A DNA stretch of 60,042 bases, taken from the IMG/VR virus record IMGVR_UViG_3300036715_002143, positions 1 through 60,042 of that record; one strand, written 5' to 3'. The translations under genes and the position numbers were made by a program. The notes under the pieces are model-generated. The model had not been told where the DNA came from, ran no database searches, and saw only the letters and a list, made by a program, of their open reading frames with translations. This DNA is from a virus. This document shows positions 25,221-33,030 of this stretch, piece by piece (position 1 is the stretch's first letter; each line of letters opens with the position of its first letter).

Positions 25221-26197
25221 TGGATCCCCCCACCGAAGTCCGGCTCGGGGTCTTGCGTCGCCGGCTCCTCGCGCGGCGCGTTCAGCAGCGCGTCGCGTCG
25301 CGCGGTGAGGTCAGCCACGATCGCGCGGCGGTGCGGCGTCCCCTTCGGCGCGAGCTTCGCGAGCTTCGCCGTCAGCGCGTCGCACTCGTCGACCGTCTCC
25401 GCGGCCGCGATGAGCGCGCCGGCCTCGATGGCCATCGCGTCGTAGTCGGGAGCCGTGGCCGACGGGGGCGCAGCCTGCGCGGGCGCTTCGGGCTGCGTCG
25501 CGCCCCTCGTGTGCTGCGGCGCCGGGTTCGGCGGCGGCCCGACCTTCTCCTCGACGGCGGCCGCGAGCGGCGTTGCCTCGTAGGTCACGCGCTCGGCCTG
25601 CACCGTCGCGACGATGCCGGCGTCGTCCATCTCGTCAGCGGTGTAGAGCCCATTCGTGAGATCGGGGAACACGGCGCGCGCACCCTGCGACGACGCGCGA
25701 GCGCGCAGCATCGCGGCGGGGTTGCCGACCCAGTTCTTCTTGCCGGTGAGCCCCGCCGTCTTCGCTTGCTCGATCGTGTACGAGAAGCGGATCGCAGGGC
25801 GGCCGCGGCGCTTGATCGAGTAGGTCGCGATCCTGTCGGTCGACTCGATGAGGTCGAACGCTTCGCAGATGTCCGAGCGGCGCAGGCAGAGCCCGACCAT
25901 CAGCGACGCGTCGAGGCCGGGGCGGCCTTCGATGATGTAGACGCCGCGCATGGACTGCATCGGGGTGAGCCCGAGCTCCATGCCCGTCGACATGCGGATC
26001 AGCGCCTCCTCGGGGGAGCGCACACCGCATAGGCCGACCTTCGCGACGGCCACGCAGTAGTTCCAGACGTCGTCCATGTTCCGCGGCGCGATGGCCGCGC
26101 GCGGGTCGATGATCGCGAGCGCGCTCGACGACTGCGGCTGCGGGGCCGCGGCGAGGGCGGCGGGGGGCTGGGGACTCGTGACGCTCGTTCCGTTCAT
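25217..26197 (-). CDS. RecT-like single-strand annealing protein
   Basis: The 326-residue protein matches the RecT family over residues about 30-200. Conserved segments include GMELGLTPMQSMRGVYIIEGRP, CEAFDLIESTDRIATYSIKR and GNPAAMLRARASSQGARAVFPD (each split by short gaps). The C-terminal third is Ala/Pro-rich with a helix bundle. ATG at 26197 has a GAGGAGG ribosome site. It anneals complementary strands during phage recombination. Confidence 0.8.
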   Translation of the reverse strand: MNGTSVTSPQPPAALAAAPQPQSSSALAIIDPRAAIAPRNMDDVWNYCVAVAKVGLCGVRSPEEALIRMSTGMELGLTPMQSMRGVYIIEGRPGLDASLMVGLCLRRSDICEAFDLIESTDRIATYSIKRRGRPAIRFSYTIEQAKTAGLTGKKNWVGNPAAMLRARASSQGARAVFPDLTNGLYTADEMDDAGIVATVQAERVTYEATPLAAAVEEKVGPPPNPAPQHTRGATQPEAPAQAAPPSATAPDYDAMAIEAGALIAAAETVDECDALTAKLAKLAPKGTPHRRAIVADLTARRDALLNAPREEPATQDPEPDFGGGIQ

Positions 26198-26220
26198 GGG
26201 GATCCTCCTCGTGTCGTCGT

Positions 26221-26406
26221 TCACGCCGCGTCGCCGCGGCTGTCGTCCTGGTCGCTCACGAGCGCGAACGCGTCGCACTCGACGATCTCGATCGCTCGGC
26301 GCGGCAGCTTCCCGCCGCACACGAAGTAGCGGCCGCCGCGCAGCATGCGGAGGCGCGTCGGCAGGAACGCGAGCGCCGGGGCGTCTCGCAGGTCGGCGGC
26401 GGTCAC
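26221..26406 (-). CDS. Small protein of unknown function upstream of RecT
   Basis: The 61-residue protein has a compact strand-rich core (FLPTRLRMLRGGRYFVCGG) and an acidic end (SDQDDSRGD). GTG start overlaps the upstream gene's stop. Not recognised. Confidence 0.55.
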   Translation of the reverse strand: MTAADLRDAPALAFLPTRLRMLRGGRYFVCGGKLPRRAIEIVECDAFALVSDQDDSRGDAA

Positions 26407-26981
26407 GACTGCACCGCCTTCGCGTCGTGCATGGCGGCCACCGACGTTGCGGCGATCGCGCACGAGACCAGCGCTTGATGGTAGGCGGCGCCGAGCGCCT
26501 CGGCCTCCTCGGTCGTGCGGCGCGACAGCGCGACCGCATCGACGTGCAGGTACGCCCGCGATGCCGCATCGAACTCGCGAGCCCGCTCCAGCATGCTCTG
26601 GACCTGGGCGAAGTTCACCCGCGCCAGGTCGACGCCGAAGTCGGCGGCGAGCCGCACGAGTGCGACGGCCGCGCGAACCCCGGGGGCGGTCAGCTCGAGT
26701 GCTCGCGCCTGCGCGCACTTCGGGCACCGGCCGTCGTCGTCGTAGTCGGCATTGAGCACGAGCGCGCCGCACTCGTCGCAGAGCGCGCGGGCCTCGCGGC
26801 AGCCGTTGCAGAGCATCCGGCCGCCCATCTCTTCGATGGTGATCAGGACGCGCAGGCCGGGGTAGTGGCGGTCCTGCGCGGTCTCGCCGCACTCCTCGCA
26901 CTCGGGCTCCGGCTCGACCTCGGGCTCGCGCTTGCCGTAGCACGCGTCGCAGTCCGTCGCGCCGCACATGCAGCGGCTCAC
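26403..26981 (-). CDS. Cys-rich multi-zinc protein
   Basis: The 192-residue protein starts with a CMCGATDCDAC cluster. Four further CxxC pairs follow (CEEC, CNGC, CDEC, CPKC) over the first 90 residues, suggesting two or three zinc ribbons. The remainder is helical (ARVNFAQVQSMLERAREFD). It could be a nucleic-acid-binding accessory of the recombination genes. GTG start overlaps the upstream stop. Confidence 0.65.
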   Translation of the reverse strand: MSRCMCGATDCDACYGKREPEVEPEPECEECGETAQDRHYPGLRVLITIEEMGGRMLCNGCREARALCDECGALVLNADYDDDGRCPKCAQARALELTAPGVRAAVALVRLAADFGVDLARVNFAQVQSMLERAREFDAASRAYLHVDAVALSRRTTEEAEALGAAYHQALVSCAIAATSVAAMHDAKAVQS

Positions 26982-27154
26982 GACTGCACCCGCACGGCCT
27001 GCTCGGCCTCGAGGTCTGCGGCCTGCCGCTCGATGCGTTCCGCCGTCGCCAGCGCGTCGGCCTTGGCCCACGGGATCGTTTCCGCGCTCGCGAGACAGCG
27101 CCACGTGTGCGCCGCGCGGCGCAGCGTCTCGGGCGTCACGACCTGCGTGATCAC
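26978..27154 (-). CDS. Small helical protein, unknown function
   Basis: The 58-residue protein is helical and starts ITQVVTPETLRRAAHTW. A second helix runs ADALATAERIERQAADLEAE. GTG start overlaps the upstream stop (GTGA). Not recognised. Confidence 0.55.
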   Translation of the reverse strand: MITQVVTPETLRRAAHTWRCLASAETIPWAKADALATAERIERQAADLEAEQAVRVQS

Positions 27155-27543
27155 GGCCGCACCTCGGCGCGCCGAAGCTCGCTCGTCCACCGCGCGAGGT
27201 CTCTCTGCCACTTCGCGTGCGCCTGGATCGCCCCGAACGCCGCGCGGAACGCCGCGAGCATCCCGGGCACGAGCAGCACGTCGGTGCGCGCCGCGAGCCA
27301 GCGCAGCTCCGTGGCGACGTCGGCGAGCTCGGACGTCGCGTCGAGCGAGAAGAGCGACGCTGCGTGCCGGGCGTGGCCGCTCGACCGGAGGCGGACGGCG
27401 ACCGCGTCCACGGCCTCGACGACGGGCGCCAGCGGGGCGCCGCAGCCGAGCGTGTCGGCGTAGGCGGCGACGACCGGCGACGAGGCGATGGCAGCGGGCA
27501 CCGCGTCGCAGCGGGCGCAGGTGGCGCGGAGGGCGGCGCTCAT
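27151..27543 (-). CDS. Helical protein with N-terminal Cys pair, unknown function
   Basis: The 130-residue protein has a CARC pair near residue 9 and Cys45. The rest is Ala/Leu/Arg-rich helix with a LARWTSELRRAEV end. ATG overlaps the upstream stop. It is the second gene of the left operon. Not recognised. Confidence 0.6.
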   Translation of the reverse strand: MSAALRATCARCDAVPAAIASSPVVAAYADTLGCGAPLAPVVEAVDAVAVRLRSSGHARHAASLFSLDATSELADVATELRWLAARTDVLLVPGMLAAFRAAFGAIQAHAKWQRDLARWTSELRRAEVRP

Positions 27544-27731
27544 GACGCCAGCTCCCGCGCCATCTCGTCCGCGTCGCACTCGTCGCACACGGTCACGAGG
27601 CGGCCGGCGCGGAACGTCGTGGCGAGCGCGCATCCGTGCAGCGGGCACTCGTCGGCGCCGTCGACGTCCGACGGCGAGAGCTGCGAGCGGCGGGTCACCG
27701 ACTCGGCGCGGGCGATGCGGTTCGTGGACAT
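27540..27731 (-). CDS. First gene of the left early operon, small zinc-binding protein
   Basis: The 63-residue protein has a basic N-terminus and a likely zinc site formed by CPLHGC and CDEC (residues about 29-55). It is the promoter-proximal gene of the leftward operon, directly under the operator-controlled promoter. Such first genes often encode regulators or host-takeover proteins; this one is not recognised. Confidence 0.6.
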   Translation of the reverse strand: MSTNRIARAESVTRRSQLSPSDVDGADECPLHGCALATTFRAGRLVTVCDECDADEMARELAS

Positions 27732-27774
27732 GGGGGCGAGTCCTTTCGTCGCCGGGCTTCCTCGCCTGCGACGT

Positions 27775-27820
27775 GACTAGATATGCGCCTAGTCGTGCGA
27801 CCCGTCAAGCACGACTAGTC
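27775..27820. promoter_or_regulatory. Operator sites of the left early promoter
   Basis: The stretch has a 10-bp inverted repeat, CTAGTCGTGC (27789-27798) and GCACGACTAG (27809-27818), separated by 10 bases. A further GACTAG lies at 27775-27780. On the minus strand, 27794-27785 reads GACTAGGCGC. The same GACTAGGC core recurs around the CI and Cro starts. The sites overlap the leftward promoter, so repressor binding would block it. Confidence 0.6.
27780..27808 (-). promoter_or_regulatory. Leftward early promoter (sigma-70 type)
   Basis: On the minus strand, TTGACG (27808-27803) and CATATC (27785-27780) are separated by 17 bases, a near-consensus vegetative promoter. The first gene of the left operon starts 49 bases further on. 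Both elements lie within or beside the operator repeats. Confidence 0.55.
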
Positions 27821-27830
27821 ACAAATCGAC

Positions 27831-28541
27831 ATGCCCCGGAAAAACAACGTCCGCGGGGCACGTGACGGGCCTACGGCTCGTGGCGAGCCTTGGTTGGTGA
27901 CCATCAAGCTCGACGACGCCGAAGCCTTCGCGCAGCGAAACCTCCGCATCGCAGCCCTCGACGGGCACGACTCGCCGCCCTGGCGCATCGCGCTCGCGCG
28001 GCTTGGGGTGCGGTTCGCGACGTTCGGCGCGCGTTCGCCGATCTACGCGCGCTCAGGCGTCGGCACGCACGGCACCATCAACGGCGCGCCGGTCGTCTAC
28101 GTCTACGACGGCATGTGCGACCGGGACACAGCGCTCACTGCGTGGCACGAGCACGGCCACCACATGATCTTTGCCGAGGGTCTCGTGCTGACGTGCCACG
28201 CCGAGGCGTTCTGCACGCGGTATGCGGCGGCGATGCTGGCTCCCGCCGACTCGATGCGCCGCGCATGGCAGCAGACACGCGACCTGCTCGAGCTCCACGC
28301 GCTCCGGCCCGCGACGTCGGCGAGCGTTCTGCTGCTGCGGCTCGGCGATCTCGAGCTGGCGCCGGTCGCGCTCTACGACCGCAAGGGGCCGCGACGCGCG
28401 ATTCCTGCGCAAACGATGCCGCGCGGCGTGGGTTGCTTGGTCGACCTCGCGCGCCGCGGGGGATTCGCCGAGAACGAGAACGGTCGCGCGTGGCGCCTGC
28501 TCGACGACGCCGCTCGTGTCGGCGTTGTGCTCGCGGCGTAG
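27831..28541 (+). CDS. ImmA/IrrE-family metallopeptidase
   Basis: The 236-residue protein has the zinc site WHEHGHHMIF (HExxH form, near residue 104). A downstream helix HAEAFCTRYAAAMLAP supplies the third ligand region (Glu) and the family's AA.LLAP motif. Residues before it form the usual strand pair (GAPVVYVYDG). ImmA-type peptidases inactivate phage or ICE repressors. Lying beside a CI-like gene, it may cleave that repressor. Its start is 11 bases after the operator region. Confidence 0.8.
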   Translation: MPRKNNVRGARDGPTARGEPWLVTIKLDDAEAFAQRNLRIAALDGHDSPPWRIALARLGVRFATFGARSPIYARSGVGTHGTINGAPVVYVYDGMCDRDTALTAWHEHGHHMIFAEGLVLTCHAEAFCTRYAAAMLAPADSMRRAWQQTRDLLELHALRPATSASVLLLRLGDLELAPVALYDRKGPRRAIPAQTMPRGVGCLVDLARRGGFAENENGRAWRLLDDAARVGVVLAA

Positions 28542-28550
28542 AATCTCGCG

Positions 28551-29024
28551 ATGACGAATCAGCAGCCGCAGCCCGCCCCAGCGAAGCCGTCCATGCCGTG
28601 GTGGCAATACCCGATCGCCGTGATCGGCGGCCTTGCGATCGCTGGCGCGATCTACGCGTCCGTCGACAAGAAACGCCCCGAGACGGCGGCGGCGATGCCG
28701 GCCGAAGATCCGCGCGCGGGGGCCCCGATCCTGCCGCTGGTCGAGATCGTCGGCCTCGCGGACGCCGAGGACGAAGCGAAGTTCAACCGGACGTGGCGAG
28801 GCAAGTTCGTCGGCGTCGCCGGCACCGTGACCAGAGTGCTGCAGCAAAACGGCGGCTACGCGACGGTTACGATCGAAGACGGCGCGCGCGTCGAGGCGCG
28901 GTGCGTGATCGGGCCTCCGCGCAACTCCGGCGCCGCGGCCGAGGGGAAACGGGTCACGATCGTTGGTCGCGCCGATCAACTCTCGGCGGTCGCGCTCATG
29001 CTTCGGGACTGCGAGGTCCGCTAG
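28551..29024 (+). CDS. Membrane-anchored OB-fold protein
   Basis: The 157-residue protein has one membrane span (residues about 19-41) after a Pro-rich cytoplasmic start. A linker and a C-terminal OB-fold domain follow (WRGKFVGVAGTVTRVLQ, ARVEARCVIG, GKRVTIVGRADQL). This resembles the tRNA_anti-like family found in bacterial and prophage membrane proteins. It is transcribed with the ImmA-like gene toward CI and overlaps the CI 3' end by 4 bases. It may be expressed in lysogens; an exclusion role is a guess. Confidence 0.65.
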   Translation: MTNQQPQPAPAKPSMPWWQYPIAVIGGLAIAGAIYASVDKKRPETAAAMPAEDPRAGAPILPLVEIVGLADAEDEAKFNRTWRGKFVGVAGTVTRVLQQNGGYATVTIEDGARVEARCVIGPPRNSGAAAEGKRVTIVGRADQLSAVALMLRDCEVR

Positions 29025-29548
29025 CGTTTCGGGGCGTCGGGGTCGACTGGGTCGGCGTGGACCGTTGTTGTGTCGAGCTGGACGTCGGGCTCTGGCAGTC
29101 GCCCGCGCTTGTCGTCCTCGATCACTGCGAGCAGCGCCTTCGTCTGCTCTTCCAGATCGAGCTTCGGGATCTTCCCGTGATGGGTGTAGCGATCCTCGTA
29201 GTGCTCGAAGGCGTATCGCGCGCGCGGTGACGCTCGCAGGTAGAGCGCGGTGCGGCGCACCTGTTCCTTGGGGTCAAGCGCCGGCTCGTCCTCGCTCGGC
29301 TCGACCACGCGCAGACGCACCTTGCCAGTCAGGCGCTCGGCCGTCGTTCCGTACGTCGTTGCGAGGATCGCGAGCGCGTCATCGGGCACCGGCGCGCCAC
29401 GCTCCCAGCGGCTGACGGTGATCACGTCGCGGTGCACGACTGCGCCGATCTCCTTCTGCGTCTTGCCGATGGCCTCGCGAGCGGCCTTCAACCGCGCGCC
29501 GCGCGCCTTATCGAGCCTCATGGTCGCCATGGCGTCGAGACTAGGCAT
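29021..29548 (-). CDS. CI-like transcriptional repressor (XRE HTH)
   Basis: The 175-residue protein has an XRE helix-turn-helix (residues about 17-70: LKAAREAIGKTQKEIGAVV, VITVSRWERG). The variable C-terminal domain is rich in charged residues. It lacks the LexA/CI Ser-Lys autoprotease motif, so induction may instead use the ImmA-like peptidase. The start ATG at 29548 follows GGGGTGAG and lies inside an operator copy (GACTAGGCAT), suggesting autoregulation. Internal ATGs at 29530 and 29521 are alternatives. Confidence 0.8.
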   Translation of the reverse strand: MPSLDAMATMRLDKARGARLKAAREAIGKTQKEIGAVVHRDVITVSRWERGAPVPDDALAILATTYGTTAERLTGKVRLRVVEPSEDEPALDPKEQVRRTALYLRASPRARYAFEHYEDRYTHHGKIPKLDLEEQTKALLAVIEDDKRGRLPEPDVQLDTTTVHADPVDPDAPKR

Positions 29549-29633
29549 CAGCTCACCCCGAGAAAAGAAGGCTCAACACGAGAGGTCTTGACTAGGCGTC
29601 GCGGCAAGCGCAACTTACTAGGCATGGCTAGTC
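29539..29633. promoter_or_regulatory. Operator copies between CI and Cro genes
   Basis: Copies of the switch operator lie at 29539-29548 (GACTAGGCAT), 29590-29599 (GACTAGGCGT) and 29616-29625 (TACTAGGCAT). An inverted GCTAGTC lies at 29627-29633. They overlap the CI start codon, the -35 of the Cro promoter and the Cro start codon. CTAG is rare in GC-rich DNA, so this clustering is unlikely to be chance. Confidence 0.6.
29588..29616 (+). promoter_or_regulatory. Rightward early promoter (Cro promoter)
   Basis: TTGACT (29588-29593) and CAACTT (29611-29616) are 17 bases apart. Transcription starting about 7 bases later would begin at or just before the Cro ATG at 29624. No ribosome site precedes that ATG, so the first message may be leaderless. 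The -35 sits inside an operator copy. Confidence 0.5.
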
Positions 29634-29866
29634 GAAAAGGACGCCGGTCGCACCGGAAGGTTGCGCCACCTCGGTGGAACGAGCTGGAGAAGGCCCGCGT
29701 CGGGGCGGGCATGACCCAGAAGGCGCTGGGTGAACTGCTTGGCGTAGACGCGCTCACCGTGTCGCGCTGGGAGCGCGGGACGACGACGCCCAACAAGTTC
29801 GTGCGACCGAAGCTCGACGCCTGCTTCCCTGGGCTCGTGTCGCCGCGCGAAGCGAAGGCGGCATGA
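29624..29866 (+). CDS. Cro-like transcriptional regulator (XRE HTH)
   Basis: The 80-residue protein has a basic N-terminal arm and an XRE helix-turn-helix (ARVGAGMTQKALGELLGV, LTVSRWERGTTTP). Its recognition segment is close to that of the CI-like protein (TVSRWERG in both), which fits both binding the same operators. It is divergent from CI and starts the right early operon. An upstream extension is open but lacks a ribosome site. Confidence 0.75.
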   Translation: MASRKGRRSHRKVAPPRWNELEKARVGAGMTQKALGELLGVDALTVSRWERGTTTPNKFVRPKLDACFPGLVSPREAKAA

Positions 29867-29869
29867 TCT

Positions 29870-30283
29870 GTGGCCAACACGAACAAGCGCCACACGCCTG
29901 GCCACGTGTACTTCGCGATCTCCGACTGCGAGACGCTGGTCAAGATCGGCTTCTCGACCGACCCAGCGACGCGCGTCGAGCGTGTGTGGAGCGACCGGCC
30001 GCACAAGTCCACCGCCCGCGGGCCACTCTCGCTCGTCGCCACGCGCCCAGGCGTGCTCGCTGACGAGGCGCGCGTGCACGGCTTCCTTCGTGGGAACCAA
30101 GCGCCCGACGGCGGCTACCTCCGCGGCGTCTGCCGCGAGTGGTACCGCGCCACGTTGCCGGTGCTCGCGCTCATTCACCGGCTCAAGACAAATCCGAACG
30201 AGTCGCTCGACGACGCGATGGTCGCTGTCGAGGCCTTCGAGCGCGGCGACGCGTTCGTCACCACGAGCCATGCCGCCGAGTAG
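29870..30283 (+). CDS. GIY-YIG-like (T5orf172) nuclease-family protein
   Basis: The 137-residue protein matches the T5orf172/MUG113 pattern. GHVYFAISDCETLVKIGFS near residue 10 corresponds to the GIY...YIG strands (VYF ... VKIG). DPATRV follows, and a later VHGFLRG and WYRAT close the domain. It may be a small nuclease. GTG start is 3 bases after the Cro stop. Confidence 0.65.
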   Translation: MANTNKRHTPGHVYFAISDCETLVKIGFSTDPATRVERVWSDRPHKSTARGPLSLVATRPGVLADEARVHGFLRGNQAPDGGYLRGVCREWYRATLPVLALIHRLKTNPNESLDDAMVAVEAFERGDAFVTTSHAAE

Positions 30284-30287
30284 CCCC

Positions 30288-30530
30288 ATGCCCATCGCCC
30301 CTCCCGCTCCCCGCTGGCTCGCGTACGTCCTCGGCGCTGTCGCCTTCGCGGCCGATGCGCTGCACGCCGTCGCGGCTCGCTTCGCGGCGTCCAAGACCGT
30401 CGACGCCATCGCCCTCGACCACGTCGAGCGCTGCCGACCGGACGTCGTCGGCGAAGACCCGCCCGCCTGGATCGCTGCCGCTCGTGACCTGACGACGCCG
30501 CCGATGAACGCGCGCGGCGGGGAGGCCTGA
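30288..30530 (+). CDS. Small hydrophobic/helical protein, unknown function
   Basis: The 80-residue protein has an Ala-rich hydrophobic segment (residues about 10-32, LAYVLGAVAFAADALHAVA) that could be a membrane span. A soluble tail follows. ATG at 30288 is 4 bases after the previous stop. Not recognised. Confidence 0.55.
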   Translation: MPIAPPAPRWLAYVLGAVAFAADALHAVAARFAASKTVDAIALDHVERCRPDVVGEDPPAWIAAARDLTTPPMNARGGEA

Positions 30531-30533
30531 CCC

Positions 30534-30767
30534 ATGCCCCGCCACTCCACCGCCTGCACTCCCCAGCTGCGCCCCCGCATCACGTCCGCGCAGCTCCGCG
30601 AGGCCCCCGCGCCCGCGTCGCTCACCGTCGGCGACCGCGTGTACCTCGTCGGCGAGCCGGCCTGCGTCGGCACCGTGCGCGAGGTCCGCGTCGGCGAGGC
30701 CGTCGTCGATTTCTCGCTCGGTCGTGCGCAGCCGCCAATCTTCATGCTCCGCCGCGTGGAGGGCTGA
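30534..30767 (+). CDS. Small protein with KOW-like segment, unknown function
   Basis: The 77-residue protein has a C-terminal strand-rich part (VGDRVYLVGEPACVGTVREV) resembling small SH3/KOW-type folds. It has no signal or metal-binding motif. It is tightly packed in the early operon. Confidence 0.55.
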   Translation: MPRHSTACTPQLRPRITSAQLREAPAPASLTVGDRVYLVGEPACVGTVREVRVGEAVVDFSLGRAQPPIFMLRRVEG

Positions 30768-30769
30768 CC

Positions 30770-31198
30770 GTGGCCATCTACGAAATCGTCAATCCGAGCG
30801 ACGCGTACACGATTGATCACGCCGACGAGAACGTCGCGTGCGCTGCGGCGCTGCTGCTCGGCGAGGGGCACTACGCGCTCACCCGCGAGGATGGCGAGCG
30901 TACGCTCCCGCTCTTCATCTTCGGCGGCGCCGACGCGTGGCTCGAAGCGCGCGGCATGATGCCCTTCGGCGCTTGGATCGACGCGCATCTCGTCGCCATC
31001 GCCGACGCGCTCGACTCGGTAACGATCGGCGACTTCGAGGAGCGGCGAAAGCTCGCGGCCAAGCTCGCCACGTTCGAGCCTGCCGAGCGCGACGGCATCC
31101 GCGCGGCGCACCACGATCGGAAGCGGTCGAGCATGAACAACATCGGCGCGCGGGCACGGCGGGACGCCAAGGTCCTGCGCGAGAGGGCAGGCGCCTGA
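30770..31198 (+). CDS. Early protein of unknown function
   Basis: The 142-residue protein has an N-terminal strand domain (YEIVNPSDAYTIDHADEN) typical of small phage early proteins. A helical, basic C-terminus with many Arg follows. GTG at 30770 comes 2 bases after the preceding stop. The family is not recognised. Confidence 0.6.
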   Translation: MAIYEIVNPSDAYTIDHADENVACAAALLLGEGHYALTREDGERTLPLFIFGGADAWLEARGMMPFGAWIDAHLVAIADALDSVTIGDFEERRKLAAKLATFEPAERDGIRAAHHDRKRSSMNNIGARARRDAKVLRERAGA

Positions 31199-31199
31199 A

Positions 31200-31289
31200 A
31201 TGTTCGCCACCGACGACGAGCTCATCGTGTTCAAGCGCATCGACGGCTCGCCCATGAGCGACGCTGAGTCATGCGGAAGGGCGGCCTGA
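31200..31289 (+). CDS. Very small early protein
   Basis: A 29-residue reading frame (starting FATDDELIVFKRIDG) fills the gap between two genes exactly. It ends in a TGATG overlap with the next start. A GAGAGGG sequence about 10 bases upstream could be its ribosome site. Function unknown. Confidence 0.4.
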   Translation: MFATDDELIVFKRIDGSPMSDAESCGRAA

Positions 31290-31627
31290 TGACCAAGCGC
31301 AACTTCAACCCGTGGCGCTCGGACACCGCCAACACGCACAAGCCGCACTACGCGCGGGCGCTCGTGAATCGCCCCAACCCGACCACATACTCGGTGCTCG
31401 GCAAGGGGACGACGACGAAGAAGCAGGGCGTCGTGCTCTGCTCGGTCACCGACGGCGGCCGCGCCTTCGATCTCGCCAACTCGATGCCCGAGGCGCGCGG
31501 CTACGGCGCCGGGGACGATGGGGACGACCGCGTCTTCTACGTTCTCGGCGCGCAGGTGGAAGAGGCGGCCGAGGACGCTGTGACGATCAAAGTTGCCCCC
31601 GCGCCGCATCAACGGCCGGGGGCGTGA
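31289..31627 (+). CDS. Early protein of unknown function
   Basis: The 112-residue protein has a basic start (TKRNFNPWRSDTANTHKPHY) and an acidic middle (GDDGDDRVFYVLGAQVEE). ATG at 31289 has a GGAAGGGCGG ribosome site; an ATG 18 bases earlier lacks one. It overlaps the helicase GTG by 4 bases, so it may be a helicase partner. Confidence 0.6.
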   Translation: MTKRNFNPWRSDTANTHKPHYARALVNRPNPTTYSVLGKGTTTKKQGVVLCSVTDGGRAFDLANSMPEARGYGAGDDGDDRVFYVLGAQVEEAAEDAVTIKVAPAPHQRPGA

Positions 31628-33030
31628 CCAACGAAAGGTATTCGCCAGTGGCTCGAGAATATCACGACTTCGTCGCAAGCAAGTCTCAGGTCGAGGCCAG
31701 CGGAGGGATCACCCCTGTGTGGATGCCCGACTTCCTATTCGACTTCCAACGATCGCTCGTCGAGTGGTCGCTACGAAAGGGTCGCGCCGCACTATTCGAG
31801 GACTGCGGGCTCGGCAAAACTCCGCAGCAACTCGTGTGGGCTGAGAACGTCGTGCGCAAAACGAACCGGCCGGTGCTCGTCTTGACTCCGCTCGCCGTCA
31901 CGTCGCAGACGATCCGCGAGGGCGAGAAGTTCGGGATCGATGCGCGCCGCGCGCCGACAGGGCTCGTTCACAACGGCATCAACGTCGTCAACTACGAGCG
32001 GCTGCACCACTTCAACGCGTCGGACTTCGCAGGCGTCGTGCTCGACGAGTCGTCGATCCTCAAGAGCTTCGAGGGTACGACGCGCGCGGCGATCACGGAT
32101 TTTATGCGGACGACTCCGTATCGCTTGCTCTGCACAGCGACGGCCGCGCCGAACGACTACTACGAGCTCGGCACATCGAGCGAGGCGCTCGGCCATCTCG
32201 GCTTTATGGATATGCTGGCGCGATTCTTCAAGAACGCGCGCAACAACGCGTCACTCGGCCGAGCGTGGGCGACATCGGGCGGCGGTCAGCCGCAATGGAT
32301 GTTTCGCGGCCATGCCGAGCGACCGTTCTGGCGATGGGTTACGTCGTGGGCGCGCTCGATTCGACGCCCTTCCGACCTCGGTTTCAGCGATGACCGGTTC
32401 ACGCTCCCTCCGATGCAAGAGCGTGAACACGTGGTGCGCGCGCAGAAGGCTCGTGGAGGATTCCTGTTTAGCGTGCCAGCCATCGGGCTACAGGAAGAGC
32501 GGGAGGAGCGGCGCCGCACCATTCGCGAGCGGTGCGAGATGGTCGCCTCACTCGTCGAACACGATGCGTCGGCCGTGGCGTGGTGCCATCTGAACGACGA
32601 GGGCGACCTGCTCGCGAAACTCATCCCGGGCGCGGTGCAGGTGAGCGGGCGCGACTCCGACGACGAGAAGGAAGAGAAGTTCGCTGCGTTCACGTCGGGG
32701 CAAATCCGGGTGCTCGTGACGAAACCTGTTATCGGCGCGTGGGGACTCAACTGGCAGCACTGCGCGCATATGACCGCGTTCTCCGGGCACAGCTTCGAGC
32801 AGTACTACCAATCGATCCGCCGCTTCTGGCGCTTCGGTCAGACGCGTTCAGTTATCGTCGATCACGTGTTGAGCGACGGCGAAGGGCGCGTACTCGCAAA
32901 CCTGCGACGCAAGGCCGCGCAGTCCGAGAAGATGTTTGCTGAGCTCACACAACACGTCCAAGACGAGCTGCAAATCACGCGCGCCGTCGCCGACTACACG
33001 AAGAAAGAGACGGTGCCGTCATGGCTGTAG
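31624..33030 (+). CDS. SNF2/DEAD-like helicase
   Basis: The 468-residue protein has helicase superfamily 2 motifs. These are Walker A EDCGLGKT (residues 59-66), LVLTPLAV (Ia), VVLDESS (DExx-type Walker B), TATAAPND (III) and a C-terminal QYYQSIRRFWRFGQ (motif VI). It also has the Gln-rich FDFQ segment typical of SNF2 Q-motifs. Such translocases are frequent in phages next to methyltransferases. It overlaps the methyltransferase gene by 10 bases. Confidence 0.85.
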   Translation: MTNERYSPVAREYHDFVASKSQVEASGGITPVWMPDFLFDFQRSLVEWSLRKGRAALFEDCGLGKTPQQLVWAENVVRKTNRPVLVLTPLAVTSQTIREGEKFGIDARRAPTGLVHNGINVVNYERLHHFNASDFAGVVLDESSILKSFEGTTRAAITDFMRTTPYRLLCTATAAPNDYYELGTSSEALGHLGFMDMLARFFKNARNNASLGRAWATSGGGQPQWMFRGHAERPFWRWVTSWARSIRRPSDLGFSDDRFTLPPMQEREHVVRAQKARGGFLFSVPAIGLQEEREERRRTIRERCEMVASLVEHDASAVAWCHLNDEGDLLAKLIPGAVQVSGRDSDDEKEEKFAAFTSGQIRVLVTKPVIGAWGLNWQHCAHMTAFSGHSFEQYYQSIRRFWRFGQTRSVIVDHVLSDGEGRVLANLRRKAAQSEKMFAELTQHVQDELQITRAVADYTKKETVPSWL

